Assembly (NCBI GenBank): GCA_016748015.1
Contig: JAAOMT010000577.1
Coordinates: 540,666-604,665, forward strand
Length of the DNA stretch: 64,000 nt
Reading direction: 5' to 3'
DNA from: Geosiphon pyriformis
Taxonomy: Eukaryota > Glomeromycota > Glomeromycetes > Archaeosporales > Geosiphonaceae
Of the stretch, positions 24,416 to 34,140 are shown one piece after another. Positions within the stretch are counted from its first letter, which is position 1; each line of letters opens with the position of its first letter. The position numbers and the translations under genes were made by a program. Below the pieces are notes generated by a model. It was not told the DNA's origin. It saw nothing but the letters and a program-made list of their open reading frames with translations, and searched no databases.

Positions 24416-25350
24416 CTTATCAATATCAATTTCTTAGTTTTAAAAAATATATTAACACAATCTCCCATTTTTGCCATTGGTTCAATTATTAAGAATGCTT
24501 TAAAGAAAAACCACAAACTTTGGCTGGTCTTGCAGAACATGCAAAAGACCTACAATTTTATTAAATAGAAGCATCTTAAAAGAAGCTTGGTCAGGATAAA
24601 AATGTGTGACAAGTTCATTAGATTTTTTGGTAGTCTTTACAATGATCATGTTAACAGAATTATAACTGATTTTGAATTAACAGATAGATATTAGGTACAT
24701 GATGATCTGGATCAGGGAAAAGTGTTCTTACCTTTTCTTTGGCACATATTTTATGATCTACTTTTGTGTGAAGTCAAGAAACAAGAAAGCATTTGTGAGT
24801 ACAAGTTGAATTTTTATTTTATTGTTAAAACTGGTCACATAAAATCTCAGGCTGAATTGTCATCTTTTCTTACTACTGGTGCTTTTGTCAATAATACTAT
24901 TTGGATTAATAGCAGTCAGACTACAACCCAATACATTCTCAATATTGCTAGTGAATTTTTTTAGTTTAATGATATTTCTATAAACAATAACAAGACAGTA
25001 GTTATTACTATTAATTGCAGAGTTAGAAGTCTTTCATTATTTATTAGTGGTTTGTTTATTTCTATTGCCAAAAAGGAGAAATTCTATTATTATCTGAATA
25101 TTTTTCTGTTTACTAAAGAACTGTTAAAGCTTAGCTTAGCCAAAGCACATTTAGATGTTCAAATCTTTTTCAACCTTGTTTTAAAAAAGACCATTTTGAA
25201 TAAACAGCTTTTTTATTTGGTATTAGCTGTTTTTTATTCTATTGTTGGTTATCAAACACAGTTCAATTTTGTGTCTATTAGTGTATGCAATAAGTGGAAT
25301 GCTTTAATTTACAGAAGTCTGAAGTTGAAGACACTATTCTTTTTTGTATA
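24416..25350 (+). pseudogene. pol: LINE D reverse transcriptase lacking its first blocks
   Basis: After the linker the sequence jumps straight to FLVLKNILTQSPIFAIGS, so the blocks found in LINE A at 741-1,090 (NKAVGLSGI, PIALIETAHK) are gone. This is an internal deletion of about 0.4 kb. Motif A reads WLVLQNMQKTYNFIK-stop, with both Asp now Asn. GKVFLPFLWHIFYDLLL is intact, and the DD box is FVNNTIW (both Asp now Asn) near 24,890. The thumb block KAHLDVQIFFNLVLKKTI is present from 25,144. Confidence 0.84.
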
Positions 25351-27190
25351 GTCTTAAGACTTTTGAGCAAGTTCAGGTAAAAAACATGCTGGCCTCCATA
25401 GTGTGGTTTGCAAATTCTGATGAGATTTTTGGTTATTTATTTTCTCACAGATTTTGTGACTTGTAAGCTCTGTGCTGATATCTGGTGCATTTTTTGAGTT
25501 TTCTAGCTCATATCAAGATCAGTCCATATAATAACTTTTTGACAGGTGTGGTTCGTGATTTTTATGAATACAAGTTGTCTTTGAGTGGTCCAATAAGCAA
25601 TGTTTTCTGTTTTCAGGGTGATACTTTCATGTTAGCAGTGCTTAATAAGTCCAATTTTTTTAGGTTTCTCTCTTTACTTTAGTAATATAGCATTGCTTTT
25701 GTGGAATAGTTTTACAGTTATAGTGGTGCTATTTTTGATTAAAAAACTTTTAAACATTGAAAGAAGTTAGATCTGTATGGCCTTATTCCTGACTGGTTCA
25801 GACTTTTTGTTAATTTTCTGAATGGTATCACTTCTTTTTCTGTCTGCTCATCCTCTTTGGATGCATTTGAACACTTGAATATTTTAAAGTCTTATAAGTT
25901 TGGGTTAGTTTGTAATTATTTGTTGAATGTTATGTCTAATAGTTTTTTTGTCTATATGGATGAATCTCTAAAGAACTTAGGAAGTATTAACATAAAAGCT
26001 GGTACAGCAGTTTTTTTTGAGGATATAAACTTGGGTTTGGAAGTTAAGATTTCTGGTCTAATATCTTTTATTTTGGCAGAGTTGCAGACTATTGCTTTTG
26101 TTCTTGAGTGTGTTTCTTCTCAAAGCTCAGTTTACTTTTTTACAGACAGTCAAGCTGTTTTGAATATATGTAAGTTGAAATTGGGTCTAGTGTATCCAGA
26201 TTTTTAGAATTGGTATTGGATTGAACATCAGTATATTATGAACATAATTAGAAAAAAGAATATAAATATTAGCTAACACAAAATGAAAAGTCATTTGAGA
26301 GTCTTAGGTAATAAATGTGCTAATATATTTGTTAACACTGCTTTTTTTTTCCCTAATATCTTTCTCTCTGCTTAGAAAAGTGTTGCATTTTGGCTGAGGG
26401 TAATGTTATTTCTGGTAATCCTAAACATTTTATTTATGAAGTCTTTTGAGCTATTTATTATGCACATTGAGAAGTTGGTTTTGGTTTTAAAGTTTTGAAT
26501 AATAATTTGCTTTTAAATATCAATTGGCTTAGTTTATTTTTGGTGTGACATCCCAACTTACATATGGCTGTTGGTTTTACTAATAAGCTTACTACTGAGA
26601 TCTGTATATATTTTATAAAGGCTTTACATCATTGGTTTTTTGTTACTGTTCAGAAGTGCTTATATAATAAGTATTATCTTAGTGTATCATGTTTGTATTG
26701 TGGTGATGTTGAGATTTCGGATCATGCTTTTTTTTGTGTAGTTAATAATTTTGTTTGTCATTGATTGTTGAATGCCCATGTAATTGCTTGGAATGTGATT
26801 TTTGGTCTTTTTCTTTTTTCTTTATGTGTGTTTTAGTTGTTGTCTTCCTGTATTACAAATGCTGTGGTGTGCACAACTTTATGTAAAGACAAAGTTTTTA
26901 GAAATTGGCTTCAGGAAGTTACATCTGTCTTTGGTGGTTCTAAAATAGCAGTTTGAAAGGTTAAGAACTTTGTGTGTGACTTCTGTCTTGCTTTCAGAAA
27001 TGAAGTTTAATTGATCTGTGCTAAACATCATACTTTGATGAAAAAAAATGAGCTTATATCAGTTGATAATTCAGCTCTAGTTTTGGTTCCTAGGCTGTTT
27101 TTAGTGCTTTCTGCTGGTATGGTTAAGTTGTTAGGAATTGTTAAAGCATTTGAAAATGGTTTTGATTTTTGTAGATGTAGTTTGTTTTTT
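25351..27190 (+). pseudogene. pol: LINE D thumb end, RNase H and C-terminal finger region
   Basis: Thumb text (SPYNNFLTGVVRDFYEYKLSL near 25,515) leads to RNase H: VYMDESLKNLG near 25,953 (first Asp kept), LAELQTIAFVLEC near 26,075 (Glu kept), FFTDSQAVLNIC near 26,137 (Asp kept), then HKMKSHLRVLGNKCAN near 26,280 (family HKVKGHSG.LGNERAD). The finger CLYCGDVEISDHAFFC, about 26,693-26,740, keeps its ligands. The end block VKLLGIVKAFENGFDF near 27,125 precedes the 3' UTR. RNase H residues survive better than RT residues in this copy. Confidence 0.8.
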
Positions 27191-27360
27191 TAGATATTGA
27201 GAACTCAGTCTTGGTTTATGTAGGTACTTAATGTTGTTCTAATTGGCCCAAGTAACTGGTCATATGTAGATAATATATAATTCATACTTAGTTTAGATCA
27301 ATTTTTGATGTATAGTACTAAGCAGTGTTTGGACTTTACTTGTTAAATAAAAAAAAAAAA

Positions 27361-27640
27361 CTTTCTTACCATTAGTATAACTAATTAATATATAACTAAA
27401 TTTCTTATACTTAGTATATTTGGCTATATTTAAATAAAACCAATACAGATTGTATCTTTTGAAATTAGTATGGTATTTATAATAGTATTTAGTAAGTTAG
27501 CAGAATTAAAACAAATCACTACATACTTGGTCTAAGCATATATAATAAGATGAATATTAATTACACATGTTTTTCTACTTATAAATCCAATAAAGTCCTA
27601 AATATTATGTGTATTTGTTTTTATTAACAGTATTACCTAA
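27361..27640 (-). mobile_element. LINE C segment 3: ORF1 knuckle region
   Basis: The reverse complement follows LINE ORF1 text: RKTCVINIHLIIYA-stop-TKY, then FKRYNLYWFYLNIA, then the decayed knuckle YTKYKKFSYILISY. These align with LINE D's EKIFVIGCNLVIYVYDKC, FKDVNLC and YACCKQFGHVFINC. It continues LINE C across LINE D. The left limit is set by D's target duplication; the right limit is where similarity fades, about 27,640. Confidence 0.65.
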
Positions 27641-27780
27641 GTAAAAAAACCAAACCAAGTTATGAAAAAATGTAATCAAAAACATGATAACACAAAATAA
27701 CATAAAAGAACACAGAATAATACATAATAATATGGGATAACACAATACAAAATATAATAATATAATATAGCACAAAATAA

Positions 27781-27905
27781 TAAGAATAACTAGTAATAAC
27801 ATAAAAAAATAAAGCAATAACAAAAAAAACAAACAAATAATGAAGATAATTAGTAATAACATAAAAAAACAAAGCAAAAACAAAAATAGCAAACAATAAT
27901 TAGCA
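27781..27905 (+). repeat. Two-copy 60-bp tandem repeat in AT-rich DNA
   Basis: TAGTAATAACATAAAAAAA begins at 27,791 and again at 27,851, and the rest of the unit (AAAGCAATAACAAAAA...) also repeats. A fragment of a third unit starts at 27,901. Irregular TAATA/ATAAC repeats extend left to about 27,660. The minus-strand translation is an artificial Leu/Phe/Ile-rich chain. Confidence 0.75.
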
Positions 27906-28677
27906 ATAATAAAACAATTAAAAACAGTTTTATAAAACTAAGAGAAATATATAAAAAAGAGTATTTATAGAAGATAGAAAAACAAACAGATAGACAAAAA
28001 TCAACTTCCTTCTACCTATATTTGTTACATATCTTTTGTTATATCTTATATTTTATATTATAGAAATAAAAGAAATATTAACAAAACTTAAAATTTTTAC
28101 CTGTATGATTCTTATATTTTACGTATTATAGCTAAATTAATCTTATTTTTTTATTCCCAGTCAGATGTTTTTGGCATAAAACAGTTTTAAACTATTATAA
28201 CTTAAACTAATTATACTTGATTATGGTAATTAATAATACTAATTTATTTATTTTTATTTTTTTTATCTTTTTTTGATTTTTTTTTTGATTTTTTTTATTT
28301 TCTCTTGTGAAATAACAACATAAGAAAATTGACTGTCTGAAAATAGACTTTGTAATAACCTGGTAAAAGAAAAAAGCTTTCTTTAAGATTGAATATTAAT
28401 ATTATCTTATTAGCTTATCAAAAAGACAAAAAGACACCACCAAACTCTAATGACTATGCTTAACTATTTTGAAGAAAATAGTTTATATACAAGAAATTAC
28501 AACATTGTAAAACCATTTCTTTGTGCTTTATAATCAAAGAACTCCATGGGTAAATTCATATTAATTAGAAAGATCTTCAGAGACTAATAATACTAATACT
28601 TTAAACAATTCTACCAAAAAAAATATTAAAAGCTTACCAAATATTATTACCATATATTATCAAATTTATTCATAACA
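27906..28677 (+). other. AT-rich stretch, possibly a decayed LTR ending at 28,677
   Basis: No ORF is supported. The right end reads TTCATAACA and is followed directly by TTTGGTGCTT, the LTR/PBS junction seen in G1a, G1b and G2. ATCAAAGAACTCC near 28,530 resembles the reverse complement of G2's LTR (ATACAAAGAACTTC). A left LTR edge (TGTTAC-type) was not found with confidence; TATTACC at 27,632 is one candidate but overlaps LINE C text. Confidence 0.4.
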
Positions 28678-28836
28678 TTTGGTGCTTTTTGTGAGGTTAT
28701 AAAATTCACAGAAACAGAACACTCCAGAAATTCACAAAAGTGGCAACTATTGGAACAGAAAAAAAAATTATTTACTATACAAAAAAGTTTTATTTTAACA
28801 CTTTAAGGAAGATTTAAGGATACCATTAGAAATCAT
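28678..28836 (+). promoter_or_regulatory. Probable primer-binding site and leader of an LTR element
   Basis: TTTGGTGCTTTTTGTGAGG follows a TAACA end. The PBS-like start TGGTGC is shared with G1 and G2. Only about 160 bp of leader remains before G3's LTR (TGTTACAG) begins at 28,837. Confidence 0.45.
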
Positions 28837-29681
28837 TGTTACAGATAATTATTTGAGATCTTAAAGCAAATAACAAACCTGTAATTTAGTGCTACTATGA
28901 TGATAATAATCTCTAAAGGTTTTGTTACTCTGAAGGTTTTGTTAATTTGAAGGTTTTGGGTTTGAGTTCTTTGTATAATAGACAGAGATTCAATAGTTGT
29001 TTTATTCATAGCCTCTTGGAATCACAATTTCATCAAATTTTTTTCTTCAGTATATTAGCCAATTTATTCTAACAGTCATGCTTTTCTGATAAGTTATTCT
29101 CAATTTTCGAGTTTCTTACCCTTATTTTTGGGTCTTTTATCAGGCTATTTTTGATGTCTATAATTCAGTGCTTAATTCTTAATCAATTAGTAAACAATAA
29201 AAAACAACAAAAGAAAATAAAGAAATAAAAGAAAAATGCATAAAATAAAGCCAAGGTAATTAAGTTAATATCCCATTAATAGCTATGATTAAGAGCTATT
29301 GTTCTAGTATAGTCAAGTATGGATTACTATTAACATAAAGTATTGATAGTATACAATTGGATTGATATAATTAATAAGTATATTTATTGATAGTGTAAAT
29401 GTATGAATGCTAACTAGAAAATAGAATTCAGAAGTCTGTCTTTTCTGCTTTTAATGTTATTACTATATATATATAATTGAGATTTCTCAATTTCTGAAAT
29501 TATGCAATTTCTTGAGAGTAATCCTAGAATTCTAGAATCCTGCAATTCTTTATATGAAAATTTTGTAATTCTGGAATTCTGCAATTTTTTTGAAAAAAAT
29601 CCTAGAATTTCCTATTTACTATGTTTACTTCTGATTGGCTAATTTATATGCTAATATAATTTCTATATTTTATAAGTAATA
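28837..29681 (-). repeat. G3 LTR (G2-type, diverged)
   Basis: It starts TGTTACAGATAATT, as G2's LTR does, and ends TAAGTAATA at 29,681, matching the G2 3' LTR end at 42,945. Similarity to 51,352-52,218 is clear throughout (GTTCTTTGTATAATAGACAG, AGCTATTGTTCTAGT and others). The palindrome block that G2 carries in 40-bp units is replaced here, at 29,480-29,600, by different palindromes (AATTTCTGAAATT, CTAGAATTCTAG). A purine-rich tract on the minus strand (29,682-29,697) adjoins it. It is therefore a 3' LTR. Confidence 0.82.
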
Positions 29682-29689
29682 TTATTCTC

Positions 29690-29990
29690 TTTTTTTAATA
29701 TTGAGCTTTATTAAAATCTCCTAATTTCTCTAATTCTCCAGATTAAATCATATTTTGAATTTTTTTTTCAAGAATTACTTGTGTTATTTTGATCTGTAAT
29801 TTCTTAAATTGAATATTGGTTATTTTACCATTTGATTAATAGTAACTGTATCCATTTCTGAATTGAATAGTATTTCTGGTCAGTCTTGGAATCCAGCTTG
29901 TAATTGATATATTGCTTGTGCTTATGTGGTTAGATTGTTTTTTCTCAGAAATTATTTAAGTTGTTGTAATATTTTTGTATTAAATAATTA
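29690..29990 (-). pseudogene. G3 ORF3 remnant
   Basis: The reverse complement reads PEILFNSEMDTVTINQMVK and, one frame over, VILEKKIQNMI...DFNKAQY. These match G2 ORF3's PEVLLHSDMETITINQWRK and TILEKEVLELIQNKDFDKAQY. It is short, frameshifted and has internal stops. Function unknown (see the G1a ORF3 entry). Confidence 0.7.
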
Positions 29991-30429
29991 TTTTGTTTTA
30001 TTTGTATATAAATTCTAAATGTTCAGGTGTTGTTCCAAGTAAAAATAATAAAAGTTTTTTGAAAATTGTTGTGTCTACCAGTTTCAAGTTTCTTTAATTA
30101 ATCTTTAATATAATATGGCTTTTGTTTGTACTTCTATTGCTATTTTTACTTTTAAAATTATCTTGTCAACAATATTTTCTGGTTTTTTCTGTACTTTATA
30201 TTGGAGTTTTTTTTGTATTTTTATATCAAATGGTTTGCTGGTTAATTGTAATTTTCATATTTTGTTGTTGAACCAGTTGGAAGAGTTGTTGTGCTAATGT
30301 GTAGATATTGTCAGTAATTTTTATTTTTCTGGTATCTTTTGTTATATGCTAATTCTTTATATAGAGTTTTGATATTTCAATTTGATATGTTCGTGTTGAT
30401 GATTATTATTGATTCTAGATCTCATAGAA

Positions 30430-31022
30430 TTTCTTTTAGTTGAACTAGTATTTTTTGTATTTCCAATTGTAGAATATTATTAGTTAATAATAATGCTATT
30501 CTATATTATAGTTTTAGTCAATTACCATGTGCTGCTTTGATTATAATTTTGTTGTTCCATCTTAATTTATAAGCTCTATTTCCTAGAATTTTTTTTATGT
30601 GAAATAATCCATCTTATTTGGAGTCAAATTTTCTATTCTATTGTTTTTCCACTTTGGTATTATATAAAAGTACTTTGTTTCTAATTTTAAATTCAATTGA
30701 TTTGTCTGATAGTTGGTTATTGTGTCTTTTTTTTGTTTTTTTTGTGACTTTTTGATATTGTTAACTGTTCTTTACCATTTGTTTTTTAGTGTTTCCATTA
30801 AGTTATATGTTTTTTTTAACAATGTTTCTTGAAAATTCTCTTCTGTTATTGGTTTTGTTGGATATGTTTTGACTTCTATTTTGACTGGTACTATTGCTGT
30901 TTTATTATATACTAATTCAAATAGTGTAGTTTGTGTAGTGTCTTGTTTCATTGTCTAATAAGCAAATAATATTGATAGTATAAACAAATCTTATTCATCC
31001 TGGTTTTCTTGGCTGATTTTGG
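30430..31022 (-). pseudogene. pol: G3 integrase C-terminal part
   Basis: Reading down from 31,022: DLFILSILFAY-stop-TMKQDTT, LFELVYNKTAIVPVKIEV and ENFQETLLKKTYNLMETL, all closely parallel to G2 at 44,047-44,260. Then a GPY/F-like end: KFDSK-stop-DGLFHIKKILGNRAYKLRW (30,590-30,690). The catalytic core is missing because G1b's LTR starts at 31,023. Trp and Gln positions are stops. Confidence 0.8.
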
Positions 31023-31968
31023 TGTTACCAGTAGAATTTTAGCTATTAATTAGCATAAAATTACCCTTATAATTCTTATTATTAATTAGCATATATTATT
31101 ATTATTTCGAATATCACTTATTAATTAATCAAATTTTCCAATATTATTACTCAATCAATAATCCGATTTGTACCATAAAAATTAAGATAATCAAATTACA
31201 CAATACCCTAAACTATTTAACATAGTCAAAATTCGCCGAAATTAATAAAAATTGGCCGAAATAATCAATAGTTTAGTGAAATAATTTGTAGTTTACTAAA
31301 ATGTATCTTTAGTTCACCCAAATTGTAGCAAAAAGAAAAAATGCAAGTTCAAAGACTAGTATTATAACAAGTTGTATAAAAAAAAGCTTTTCTCTTTAAA
31401 AAAATGTATTTTCTCATAATATCTCAATATAGTATCTTAATTTAGATATTTTAATTAAAACAAATTATCTTTTACACATTTCAAATAAAAATTATTATAT
31501 TTGAAACTTCCTTATTACAACTAACGTTTTAAAATTGATTAGCTACCAATTCCAATAATTTGTTAGTGACTTCAGGCCTGGATAGAAAATGTTTTCTTTG
31601 ACACAATTCTATTTCTTTATATTTCTTTTATTTTTTCTTTTTTTCTTATTATAATCATTAGGGTAGCCTACAGACAAGATTTCTGTAGAAGAGTTGACTT
31701 TTACAGCAAAGTAATTACACATTTTTAGTGAGCTTTCAGATGAGCAATTCCTGAAAAAAAGTTGACATTTACTACAATGTAACTACATAAAATAACTGAC
31801 AAGGAATTGGCTATTCCACTTATAAGCCCAGCAGTTCAAATTATAAGAGATAATTTGAAGATAAATTCAGTTACTGGAGGTCCAACTACTTCTAAAAAAC
31901 GTGAATTCACAGCAAATCAACATTAACAACATTCAAAAAAAAAAAAAGACCAAAAACTTTTAGTAATA
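31023..31968 (+). repeat. G1b 5' LTR
   Basis: 946 bp, from TGTTACCAGTAGAATTTTAG to TTTTAGTAATA (terminal CA now TA). It is homologous to the reverse complement of the G1a LTRs, and closer still to 59,881-60,823. Over its first 90 or so bases it differs from the 3' LTR by about ten C/G-to-T/A changes, one reverse transition and a few transversions. Confidence 0.9.
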
Positions 31969-31986
31969 TTTGGTGCTCTCTCATGG
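31969..31986 (+). promoter_or_regulatory. G1b primer-binding site
   Basis: TTTGGTGCTCTCTCATGG directly after the LTR. TGG would pair with the CCA end of a tRNA; the tRNA species is not identified. The ATG at 31,983 lies in a different frame from gag. Confidence 0.7.
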
Positions 31987-32013
31987 AAATAATACAGCAA
32001 CAACAAATTCAAA

Positions 32014-32224
32014 GTGGTGACCATACCAAACACAACAACTCTAGAGTATTATCAGTCAATTTACACCTACTGCAAGCAAAGATTCAACATCTCAGATGGA
32101 ATTAAAGTTGTCAAGAAATCAGTATACCAATACATTGAAAATCATATCAACAATTATCTTTTTGGAAACTACAATATTTCAGAAGTTAGAAGCAACCTTT
32201 ACAATAATTTAGTGCACTATTCAC
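32014..32224 (+). pseudogene. gag: G1b gag, N-terminal part
   Basis: VTIPNTTTLEYYQSIYTYCK onward matches the start of G1a gag (VTASDITTLEYYQSIYTHCK). The frame is open back to about 31,993 with a stop before it and no in-frame ATG; it begins at GTG GTG. It is cut after HYS by G2's LTR (TGTTACAG at 32,225) and resumes at 52,219. The protein would form the inner shell of the retrotransposon particle. Confidence 0.85.
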
Positions 32225-32349
32225 TGTTACAGATAATTATTTGGGGTCTCAGATCAAATAACAAATCTGTAACATGGTGCTTGGTTGGTATTCTGTGGTT
32301 GATATCTGAAAGTTTTATTGTAGAGTTCTTTGTATAATAGACAGAAAGT
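32225..32349 (-). repeat. G2 3' LTR, first piece
   Basis: It starts TGTTACAGATAATTATTTGG and matches 51,352-51,476. It breaks after GACAGAAAGT, where G1a is inserted. AAGT at 32,346-32,349 pairs with GAGT at 42,205-42,208 as the 4-base target duplication (one G/A mismatch). Confidence 0.9.
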
Positions 32350-33335
32350 TGTTACCAAAGGTTTTTGGTCTTTTTTCTGTAATGTTGTTGATACTTATTT
32401 GCTGTGAATTCACGTTTTCTGGATGTGGTTGAACCTCCAGTAACTGAATTTTTAACTTCAAATTATCTCCTATAATTTGAACTTGCTGGGCTTATGAGTA
32501 GAATGGCCAATTTCATGTCAGTTGCTTTATATAGTTATATTGTAGTAAACGTCAACTCTTTCCCAGGAATTGCTTGTTTAGAAGCTCACTAAAAATGTGT
32601 AATTACTTTGCTGTGAAAGTCAACTCTTCTACAGGAATCTTGTCTGTAGGCTACCCTAATGATTATAATAAGAAAAGAAAAGAAAAATAAAAGAAATGTA
32701 AAAGAAATAAGATTTTTATCAAGGGAACGTTTTTCTATCCAGGCCTGGAGTCACTAACAGTTTACTGAAATTGGTAGCTAATCAATTTCGAAATGTTAGT
32801 TGGGTTTTTGGAAGTTTTTTCAAGTACAATAATAAAAAAATTTGGTTTTTCGAATTATTTGATATTTATTTCTTTTTGTGTATATAGGAACGGTTTTAAG
32901 AGATAAATTTAAAGTAAGATACATTTTCTCAAAGAGAGAAGCTCTTCTTTTATACAACTTGTCATAACACTATTCTATGAACTTGAACTTTGCTATTTTC
33001 TACAATTTCACTAAACTAAAGATACATTTTGGCAAACTACAAGTTATTTCTGCGAACTATTAGATATTTCGGTAAACTATCAATTATTTTAGCAAATTTC
33101 TATAAATTTCGGCAAACTTTTGAATGTTACATAGTTTGGGGTATTACATGATTGATCATTGCAATTAGGTTACATTTGTGTTGTGTACAATTTGGGTTAT
33201 TAATTAAATGATAATTTCGGACATTCTTTGTTAATGTAATAAGTAATAATTTGAAACAATAATATATGCTAATTAATGATAGGAATTATAAGATAGTTTC
33301 ATGCTAAATAATATCTCTAATTTCGTCTAGTAATA
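32350..33335 (-). repeat. G1a 3' LTR
   Basis: 986 bp, same length as the 5' LTR. I count about 44 differences between the two, all transitions. The terminal CA is TA here. ORF3 runs 32 bp into this LTR. Confidence 0.95.
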
Positions 33336-34023
33336 TAATCTCCTCCTCAAGACTGAGTTTTGTCGAAGTCCAAGTACTGTCTGTTATTTCCAGATAGTAA
33401 TCCAAAATTATTGAAGAAATTTGGTCTGAAAATTGTTGAAATTTCAGTTCTGTGAGCTTTCCGATGTATTGAATCTTCAAAGATTGAAAAATTAGGTTTT
33501 GTAGTATATTTTCACAGGTGTGAAATAGGTCATAAAGTCTAAGAGCAGCTCTAAACCTGTAGCGACTGTTTGTTGATCCAGCTATTGTCTTGAATTCATT
33601 GTGGAGTTGTTTCTGAATAGCTTCTTTTGTGAGGTTTGCTGTTGTAAGTTCCAGTTTCCATTTGTAGAGTGTTTTTCCAATATGAAAATATCTATAGATT
33701 GAAGGATATTCAGTGTTTTTCTTATTGAGACACAGTTGAAGTTTTTGTTGAATTGTAGCATTTGGTGGAATACTAATCAGAGTGAGCATTAGGTTTTCTC
33801 TTAAAGCAAGCTTTAAAAGTTCTGGCAGGTGAATTCCAGTATAACTTCTTGTGTTTTTTTTATACGGGTGATATTTTCGTGAATTTGGGGCTAAATTTGT
33901 AACTACTTCTGTTTGGGTATAATTAATGTGGTTTCCAGTAACAGTAATGGATAATTTGGGTATTGTTTTTAAAGCTAACATTAGTTTTTGGGATAATTGT
34001 TGAATGTTTTGAGGAATAGTCAT
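33304..34023 (-). CDS. G1a ORF3, conserved protein of unknown function after integrase
   Basis: An intact 239-residue ORF from ATG at 34,023 (MTIPQNIQQLSQK) to a stop at 33,304, inside the 3' LTR. It starts 118 bp after the integrase stop (34,141-34,143). No signal peptide, membrane segment, Cys/His finger or known enzyme motif is visible. The C-terminal half is helical and charged (LRLYDLFHTCENILQNL, LTELKFQQFSDQISSIILDYY). It occupies the position of env in env-bearing gypsy elements but does not look like an envelope. Relatives occur in G1b (59,195-59,900), G2 (42,960-43,430) and G3 (29,690-29,990), so it is a regular gene of this lineage and not a chance ORF. An accessory, capsid-like or regulatory role is possible; I do not assign one. 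Confidence 0.8.
   Translation of the reverse strand: MTIPQNIQQLSQKLMLALKTIPKLSITVTGNHINYTQTEVVTNLAPNSRKYHPYKKNTRSYTGIHLPELLKLALRENLMLTLISIPPNATIQQKLQLCLNKKNTEYPSIYRYFHIGKTLYKWKLELTTANLTKEAIQKQLHNEFKTIAGSTNSRYRFRAALRLYDLFHTCENILQNLIFQSLKIQYIGKLTELKFQQFSDQISSIILDYYLEITDSTWTSTKLSLEEEIILLDEIRDII
33337..33352 (-). promoter_or_regulatory. G1a polypurine tract
   Basis: The minus strand reads TTGAGGAGGAGATT just before the 3' LTR, the expected position and composition for the plus-strand primer of reverse transcription. Confidence 0.75.
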
Positions 34024-34140
34024 TATAAGCAATTGAAAAAAATAAAAAATTATTTTTGGTGTATGGGTTTTTATGTTATTTTTGTTTTGTTTTTGTGAGA
34101 TTGTTTCTAAATTATAAGAGAATAACTAGTAAAATTAAAT

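Larger units (their letters stand above)
20956..27360 (+). mobile_element. LINE D, internally deleted, moderately decayed
   Basis: It is bordered by CTTTCT at 20,950-20,955 and again at 27,361-27,366, just after its A-run (27,349-27,360), a short target duplication. It is inserted in LINE C's ORF1 just downstream of the knuckle, since LINE C text continues on both sides. It has the full domain order but lacks about 0.4 kb at the start of the RT (see 24,416-25,350). It is closest to LINE A in text. Confidence 0.86.
29682..31022 (-). mobile_element. G3 internal fragment: integrase end plus ORF3
   Basis: Only the 3' third of a G2-like element is present. Its 5' part should follow at the far side of G1b (60,824 on), but nothing similar is seen there, so deletion or rearrangement is likely. 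It is more decayed than G2. Confidence 0.75.

Noticed and set aside
27605-27892. 95-residue Leu/Phe/Ile-rich membrane-like ORF on the minus strand
   Set aside because: It is the translation of a 60-bp tandem repeat and other AT-rich repeats; only its last residues overlap LINE C ORF1 text.
31023-31968. Solo LTR
   Set aside because: PBS and gag follow it, and the rest of the same element is found beyond G2 at 52,219, joined by the TCAC duplication.
33304-34023. ORF3 as an envelope protein
   Set aside because: No signal peptide, membrane anchor, Cys pattern or glycosylation cluster fits an env; only its position is env-like.
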